From NCBI GenBank assembly GCA_024426085.1, contig CP087974.1, positions 3,240,001 through 3,304,000 on the forward strand: 64,000 nucleotides of DNA. The letters are read 5' to 3'. This document shows, piece by piece, positions 59,446 to 64,000 of the stretch; within the stretch, counting starts at the first letter, position 1; each line of letters starts with the position of its first letter. This stretch comes from Rhizobium sp. RCAM05350 (GTDB lineage: Bacteria; Pseudomonadota; Alphaproteobacteria; Rhizobiales; Rhizobiaceae). The notes beneath the pieces are model-generated. The model worked only from the letters and a program-made list of their open reading frames with translations. It was not told the origin of the DNA and did no database searches. The position numbers and the translations under genes are program-made.

Positions 59446-60712
59446 TTAAATCAGATCAAGTATCGCCTTGGCGGCCACCGTCACGCCGGCGGCCTTTTCA
59501 TCGTCGTGGAATTGGCTGCGAGTGTATCGTTCAGCGTGGAATTGTCGAGCAGGCCGGTAATCGTCGCGGCCAGTTCATCGTCGGTCCAGTGGTAGCGGTC
59601 GATCCTTTTGCCGATGCCGACATCTTCAGTGCGGCGGGCATTGTCGTGACCGTCCCAGCAGAATGGCATAACCAGCGACGGCACGCCTGAAATAGAGCGC
59701 TTCACAAAAACTGTTATTGCCGCCGTGATGGATGAAAAGGCTCGACTGTTCGACGACGGAAGGCTGCGGAAACCAGCTTTCGAGGAAGACGTTGTCGGGG
59801 GATGCGGCTGTACTCGTCACGCCACTGCCCGACATTGACGATGAAGCGGTAGGGCAGGGTTTCGAAGACGCCGATCATTCGCTTGATCATCGACACGTCC
59901 ATGGCACCGAGGCTGCCGAAACTCGTCAGCACCAGCGGCGCATCCTGATGCGAGGCGAAATGCGGCAGCGTATAGGGCGCTTCCTGCCGGACGCAGCCGT
60001 CGAGATAGACGAATTTTTGCGGATCGAGCAGATTTTCGCGCTCGAAGCGTACGGCGTCCGGGGAGAGAAGCAGATTGAGATAGGGCGAGTTTTCAAGGAA
60101 TTCGCTCGGCGGCAACGGGCTGAGGCCGCATTCGGCGAGGAACGCATTCATGCGTTTCTGCGCCGGCGCCACTGCCTTGGCATAGGCGCGTGCAAACGCT
60201 GACCAATCTGCGCCGGGCTTGTCGCCGCAGCCGGAGAGATAGGGCGGAACCTGCGGATCGGGCAGCTCCGTCTCAGCGCAGGAGACGACCCGGACCCATG
60301 GGACGCCGGCATTGGCAATCGCTGGAAACATCACGACGTTGTCGAGCACGATGGCGGCGGGTTTCAATTGGGCCAGCAGCTGGCGAAGCGGCTCTTCTGC
60401 CACGATTGCCGTATCGACGATCGCTTCCCAGGTCGGGGCGACATAGCTCTTTACCTGCTCCAGCGGCGTTTGGCGAAAGGCGTCCTGATGCCGGTTGATG
60501 AAGTCCGTCCAGTCGGTCTGGCTTTCCGCCCCCACCGGCTGCAACTGGTATTCCGGAAAACCATATTCGCTGAAGACACCGCGAAAGCCGGGATGGCAGA
60601 TGAACACCGGTCGCGCGCCCAGCCGGCGCAGTTCCTGAGCGATGCCGACACAGTTCAGCGCTGCGCCGTAACTGGCTTCCGGGAAAAAGGCGATCACCTT
60701 GGGCTGGCTCAT
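59446..60712 (-). CDS. Family 1 glycosyltransferase (UDP-glycosyltransferase/MGT type), three frameshifts
   Basis: About 420 residues. It starts MSQPKVIAFFPEASYGAALN and has FICHPGFRGVFSEYGFPEYQ in the acceptor half and VLTSFGSLGAMDVSMIKRMI in the donor half. After indels near 59800 and 59690 the donor-binding signature continues as SWFPQPSVVEQSSLFIHHGGNNSFCEAL and GVPSLVMPFCWDGHDNARR, and near 59505 a third indel hides the end KAAGVTVAAKAILDLI. Such enzymes glycosylate small lipophilic molecules, lipids or macrolides. Its linkage with an aldehyde dehydrogenase and a GntR regulator is unusual. Confidence 0.85.
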
Positions 60713-60727
60713 GCGTGCACCAAATAT

Positions 60728-61659
60728 CTAGCCCACGACCTTGAAGACGGGCGGAACGCCGCGCCCGGCAAGGCGTGGCCGCTGCGAATGGGAAAGCTGG
60801 ATATGCACGCGCATGAGGTCAGCCTGCAAGCTCAAGCTGGCCGCGTTCGATCTGTTCCAGCATCTGGATATGTTCCATGTTGGACTGCATCAGCCGGAAG
60901 GCGTTGACATGCACCGGCGGCTGGCTGGAGCGGCGGCGGCGGTGATGGCTTGAAAGTGCCTCCGACATGAAGGGGTTGCCGCAACTTCTGGCGATCAGCA
61001 TGTGGAAGTCGAAATCGGTGCGCTCGAACAGTTTTTGGTCGAAGCCGCTCTCCGTCATCGAGCGGAGGATTTCCATCGATTGTCTGAGCGAGGTGATCGC
61101 CGCAGTGTCGCGGCGGAAACCGGGCATGGTCAAGGCGAGCGGTTCGCAGGACAGGCGATATTCGGAAACTCTTGGCAACGGCATCACCGCTGATGGCGAA
61201 CTGCTTGATCAACCATTGCTGGCCGGCGGCACGTTCCGCCAGATTGTCCTCGGCCAGCCTTGTCAGTGCATTTTGCACCGCGTTGCAGGACGCGTCGGCA
61301 GTGGCGCTGCAGACCGGCGACGGTCTGGGAATCGCTGATGCGACCGGCGGAGACGTCGCGCAGGATGGCATTGTAGAGTTCGGTTTCCTCGGCTGGCTGG
61401 GTGGTGTCTTCAAGACCGGGGAACGAGGCGGGATCGATGGCAAGCAGATAACCGCCTTCGACTTCTGCCGTGACGATCGATTTTTCGGCCAGAAACTGCA
61501 GTGCCTTGCGGATCGGCGTGCGCGAAACGTTGCAGCGAGAGGCAAGCGCCTGTTCCGGCAGCCGTTCGCCACGACTCATGCCACGCTCCGTGGCGATGTC
61601 GAGTATTTTTGCGCCAGTTCAACATGGCGATGATTTACCTTTTTCGCCTCTGCTTCCAT
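60728..61659 (-). CDS. GntR-family regulator with two HTH segments and an FCD-like domain, frameshifted
   Basis: From ATG 61659 the protein reads MEAEAKKVNHRHVELAQKIL (after restoring one A in a run), then a first winged helix (RLPEQALASRCNVSRTPIRKAL). A second DNA-binding-like segment follows (NAVQNALTRLAEDNLAERAA), then the FCD-type effector domain with FDFHMLIARSCGNPFMSEAL and NAFRLMQSNMEHIQMLEQIE, ending GRGVPPVFKVVG. Three or more indels break it (near 61610, 61310, 61180 and 60830). Length about 305 residues, longer than standard FadR-type GntR because of the additional HTH. It ends 16 bases before the glycosyltransferase start. Confidence 0.78.
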
Positions 61660-61968
61660 CGCCCGTACCTTTGAATGCCATAGAGTAACGCTCATGCTGC
61701 ATCTTCTGCAAAAGGTCTGCAAGGGCGTTTGTTAAATTTTCGCCGCTGGTACGATTTCGTATTGACGTATTTTTTTTATAAATAATACTGCCTGAGCAAG
61801 CGAGACATAGACCGGATAACCGGCGCGCCGCTTTGGGAACAGAGGTTGAACCCTCGGGTGAGGCATTGCGTATTACCGCGATACCTTCCGGGACGATGTA
61901 TTTGCGCATGCGGCGATGGCCCAAGATCTGCTTGGCATCCGGGCTGCGCCAGCAACGGGAGACTACCC
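61660..61968. promoter_or_regulatory. Divergent promoter region with GntR-like operator
   Basis: This 309-base, AT-rich spacer separates the GntR regulator (minus) from the ABC binding-protein gene (plus). It contains TACGATTTCGTA at 61750-61761, arms TACGA/TCGTA with a two-base spacer, the kind of short palindrome GntR regulators bind. A long T run (61770-61778) lies next to it. No gene is supported here. Confidence 0.5.
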
Positions 61969-63021
61969 TTGAAAACGTCAGTGAAATTGCGCCTGGCCGG
62001 TCTCGCAGCGACAGCCATGGTTCTTTCTGCAGGCACGGCGCTGTCGGCCGATCTCGTCATTTCCAACTGGGCCGGCTACATGGCGCCGGATATTGCCGAG
62101 ACCTTCAAGGCGGCGACCGGGTTGACGATCGAGGTGGTCAACCACGCCACCAATGAAGAGATCATGGGCAAGCTGATGGCGGGCCAGGGCAAGGGTTACG
62201 ACGTCGTGTTCGTCTCCTCGCCGTTCGCCCACATCCTCAACGGCCAAGGTCTGCTTGAGCCGCTCGGCCCCGAGAAGGTGCCGAACCTCAAGAACCTCTA
62301 TCCACAGGCGACCAAGTTGGCGTTCGATCCGGGGAATACCTATGCCGTCCCCTATGCCTGGGGCACGACAGGGCTTTGCTATCGCTCCGATCTGGTCGAG
62401 GGAACGCCGGATAGCTGGTCTTATCTGTTGAAGCCGCCGGAAGCACTGAAGGGCAAGATCACCATGCTCTCGACCGACCGTTGGCTGATGGCGGCGGGCC
62501 TGCTCTACAAGGGCTATTCGGTCAACGAGAAGGATCCGGCCAAGATCGAGGAAGCGAAGAACGCCCTGATCGAAGCCAAGAAGGGTCTGCTCGCCTATGA
62601 CGACACGACGTTCTTTTCCAAGCTGGTCTCCGGCGAAGCATCGCTGGTGCAGGCCTGGGACGGCTGGTGCAACTACGGCATCGCCGAGAACGACAAGATC
62701 AAGTTCGTCGTGCCGAAGGAAGGCTCCGATCTCTGGATCGACACGATGGTCGTGATGAAGAATTCCGAGCATAAGGAAGCGGCGATAAAGTTCCTCGACT
62801 TCATCCTCGAGGCTAAGAACCATGCCTGGGCCGCCTCGAACATCTTCTACGAAGTGCCCAACAAGCCGGCCATGGAAAGTCTCGATCCGGAACTCATCAA
62901 GAAATACCCGACTATGGGCGTTTCACCTGAAACGCTCGTCAAATACGAGGAATTGCAGGACCTCGGCGAAGCCCAGCGCGACTATTCGCGCGCTGTGAGC
63001 GAGATCAAGGCAGCGAACTGA
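61969..63021 (+). CDS. Polyamine-type ABC transporter substrate-binding protein (PotD/PotF family)
   Basis: An intact 350-residue binding protein. TTG 61969 is chosen as start because GGGAGA lies eight bases upstream and a signal peptide follows directly (MKTSVKLRLAGLAATAMVLS...LSA). The mature part has LVISNWAGYMAPDIAETFK, then YDVVFVSSPFAHILNGQGLL and YAVPYAWGTTGLCYR, the PotD-family hinge pattern. The exact ligand (putrescine, spermidine or another amine) is not readable. It is followed by a RIME-like repeat and then the permease gene of the same transporter. Confidence 0.9.
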   Translation: MKTSVKLRLAGLAATAMVLSAGTALSADLVISNWAGYMAPDIAETFKAATGLTIEVVNHATNEEIMGKLMAGQGKGYDVVFVSSPFAHILNGQGLLEPLGPEKVPNLKNLYPQATKLAFDPGNTYAVPYAWGTTGLCYRSDLVEGTPDSWSYLLKPPEALKGKITMLSTDRWLMAAGLLYKGYSVNEKDPAKIEEAKNALIEAKKGLLAYDDTTFFSKLVSGEASLVQAWDGWCNYGIAENDKIKFVVPKEGSDLWIDTMVVMKNSEHKEAAIKFLDFILEAKNHAWAASNIFYEVPNKPAMESLDPELIKKYPTMGVSPETLVKYEELQDLGEAQRDYSRAVSEIKAAN

Positions 63022-63027
63022 GGCGAT

Positions 63028-63165
63028 CTCCTCTTCTCCCTAGCGGGGAGAAGGTGCCCGAAGGGCGGATGAGGGGCGGTGCGGCAGACTTAGAGTTTGC
63101 GGATAGAGCCCCTCTCATCGCCTCGCATTCGCTCCACTCCCCGCTGGGGAGAAGTGGGAGCAAAC
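63028..63165. repeat. RIME-like intergenic palindromic element
   Basis: Two palindromic cores, CTTCTCCCTAGCGGGGAGAAG (about 63031-63051) and ACTCCCCGCTGGGGAGAAGT (about 63140-63159), flank an inverted repeat GATGAGGGGC / GCCCCTCTCATC. The layout of about 130 bases with two large palindromes matches rhizobial intergenic mosaic elements. It interrupts the ABC operon between binding protein and permease, so it may set the mRNA ratio. Confidence 0.8.
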
Positions 63166-63225
63166 CAAACGGCCCCGCACTAACGGCTCATTGGAGAGCG
63201 CGGCCATTAACCCCTGAGTCTTTTC

Positions 63226-64000
63226 TTGTCGCCGCAGACGGTTCGTTCCAATCTCATGGCTCTACCTGCCGTCGCGTGGCTCGTCCTGTTCATGGTCGTT
63301 CCATGCCTGATCATTCTTACCTACGCATTCCTGACACGCGGACTGTATGGTGGCATCGAATACACGCTGACGGCGGAGAATTTTCAAAGAGTCATCGATC
63401 CACTCTACGCAAAGATCTTTCTCACATCAGTGCGCATTGCCGGTCTGGCAACGTTGCTGGCAATCCTCATTGCCTATCCCGCGGCCTATGCCATCTGCCT
63501 GGCGCCGAAGCGGACGCAACCGCTGCTGTTGTTCTTTGCTGTCCTGCCGTTCTGGAGCAACTATCTGATCCGCACCTATGCCTGGATCGTGTTGCTCAAT
63601 CGCGAAGGTCTGATCAACAATCTGCTCCGCTGGTTTGGCTACCAGGGTGAGCCACTGGCTCTGCTTTATAGTGAGGGCGCCGTCATCACCGGCCTCGTCT
63701 ACAACTATCTGCCCTTCGTCATCCTCGCGATCTATTCCAGCCTGTCGCGGTTGAACGGCGAGCTGCTCGAGGCGTCGCGCGATCTGGGCGCTTCGCGGGT
63801 GCGGACATTTTTCCGCGTAACCCTGCCACTGACCATGCCGGGCGTGGCCGCCGGTGGCGTGTTCGTCTTCGTGCTGTCGATCGGCAATTTTGTCACCCCG
63901 GCGCTGCTTGGTGGCGGCCGGTTCCAGATGATCGGCAATCTCGTTTATGATCAGTTCCTCACCGCCAACGACTGGCCCTTCGGTGCTGCACTCGGCATGG
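63226..64000 (+). CDS. PotB-family ABC transporter permease (3' partial)
   Basis: The frame is open to the window end. From ATG 63256 it reads MALPAVAWLVLFMVVPCLII; a TTG at 63226 (MSPQTVRSNL) would give a more usual N-terminus. Five or six membrane helices are visible, with AKIFLTSVRIAGLATLLAIL, NYLIRTYAWIVLLN and the EAA loop ELLEASRDLGASRVRTFFRV, the site that contacts the ATPase. It is the partner of the preceding polyamine-type binding protein; ATPase and second permease should lie beyond the window. It shows no frameshift. Confidence 0.92.
   Translation, partial: MSPQTVRSNLMALPAVAWLVLFMVVPCLIILTYAFLTRGLYGGIEYTLTAENFQRVIDPLYAKIFLTSVRIAGLATLLAILIAYPAAYAICLAPKRTQPLLLFFAVLPFWSNYLIRTYAWIVLLNREGLINNLLRWFGYQGEPLALLYSEGAVITGLVYNYLPFVILAIYSSLSRLNGELLEASRDLGASRVRTFFRVTLPLTMPGVAAGGVFVFVLSIGNFVTPALLGGGRFQMIGNLVYDQFLTANDWPFGAALGM

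Noticed and set aside
61978..62823. 281-residue minus-strand frame opposite the polyamine-type binding protein
   Set aside because: Antisense shadow; the plus-strand gene has a signal peptide, ribosome site and full family similarity.

Overview
The window is GC-rich, densely packed alphaproteobacterial chromosomal DNA, most probably from the Rhizobiaceae (Rhizobium/Agrobacterium/Neorhizobium group). Pointers are an lpiA(mprF)-acvB operon, long tamA-tamB genes, an ALA-synthase type hemA, coxS-coxL-coxM in the form II order, a BA14K-type protein, a CUT2 importer beside SfnB/DszA-type sulfur enzymes, an arginase/ornithine aminotransferase pair with a divergent Lrp regulator, and RIME-like intergenic palindromes. 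I see no phage, transposase, integron or CRISPR array.

The dominant technical feature is that most genes longer than about 1 kb are broken by one-base insertions or deletions. I count roughly 70 breaks, many at short G, C or A runs, in genes that are otherwise conserved from start to stop, essential ones included (metH, hemA, tamB). The most economical reading is uncorrected sequencing or assembly error. I therefore annotate each gene over its reconstructed span and say where the frame changes. Two lesions are different: in-frame TGA codons in a SfnB-like gene and in the BA14K gene.

Layout. 1-5 kb: 3' end of a carbohydrate/polyol ABC binding protein, a sugar transferase, two small membrane or anchored proteins and a K+ channel. 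5-9 kb: mprF/lpiA-acvB (lysyl-phosphatidylglycerol synthesis, flipping and hydrolysis). 9-13.4 kb: small conserved genes, a Tat-exported metallo-beta-lactamase-fold protein and an alpha/beta hydrolase divergent from a GlxA/AraC-type regulator, then cheW. 13.5-16.3 kb: arginine catabolism (rocD, rocF) with a divergent Lrp regulator. 16.7-24.5 kb: tamB and tamA, outer-membrane assembly. 25.4-29.2 kb: coxS-coxL-coxM-like molybdenum hydroxylase. 29.3-34 kb: hemA with a possible FNR/FixK box, a serine hydrolase, dxr and a META-MliC domain protein. 34-45.5 kb: an organosulfur-scavenging island (flavin monooxygenase, CUT2 ABC importer, two SfnB-like enzymes, LsfA-like 1-Cys peroxiredoxin, persulfide dioxygenase-rhodanese fusion, FAD protein) with a short motif recurring upstream of several genes. 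46-50 kb: Kef-type antiporter with a cyclic-nucleotide domain, a cystathionine gamma-synthase family enzyme, a small lipoprotein and tRNA-Arg(CCT). 50.4-53 kb: ROK sugar kinase, UPF0303 protein and AGE epimerase, probably sugar isomerisation followed by phosphorylation. 53-57 kb: metH behind a perfect 20-bp palindrome resembling a SahR-type operator. 57-64 kb: BA14K protein, then aldehyde dehydrogenase, glycosyltransferase and GntR regulator divergent from a polyamine-type ABC transporter cut off by the window end.
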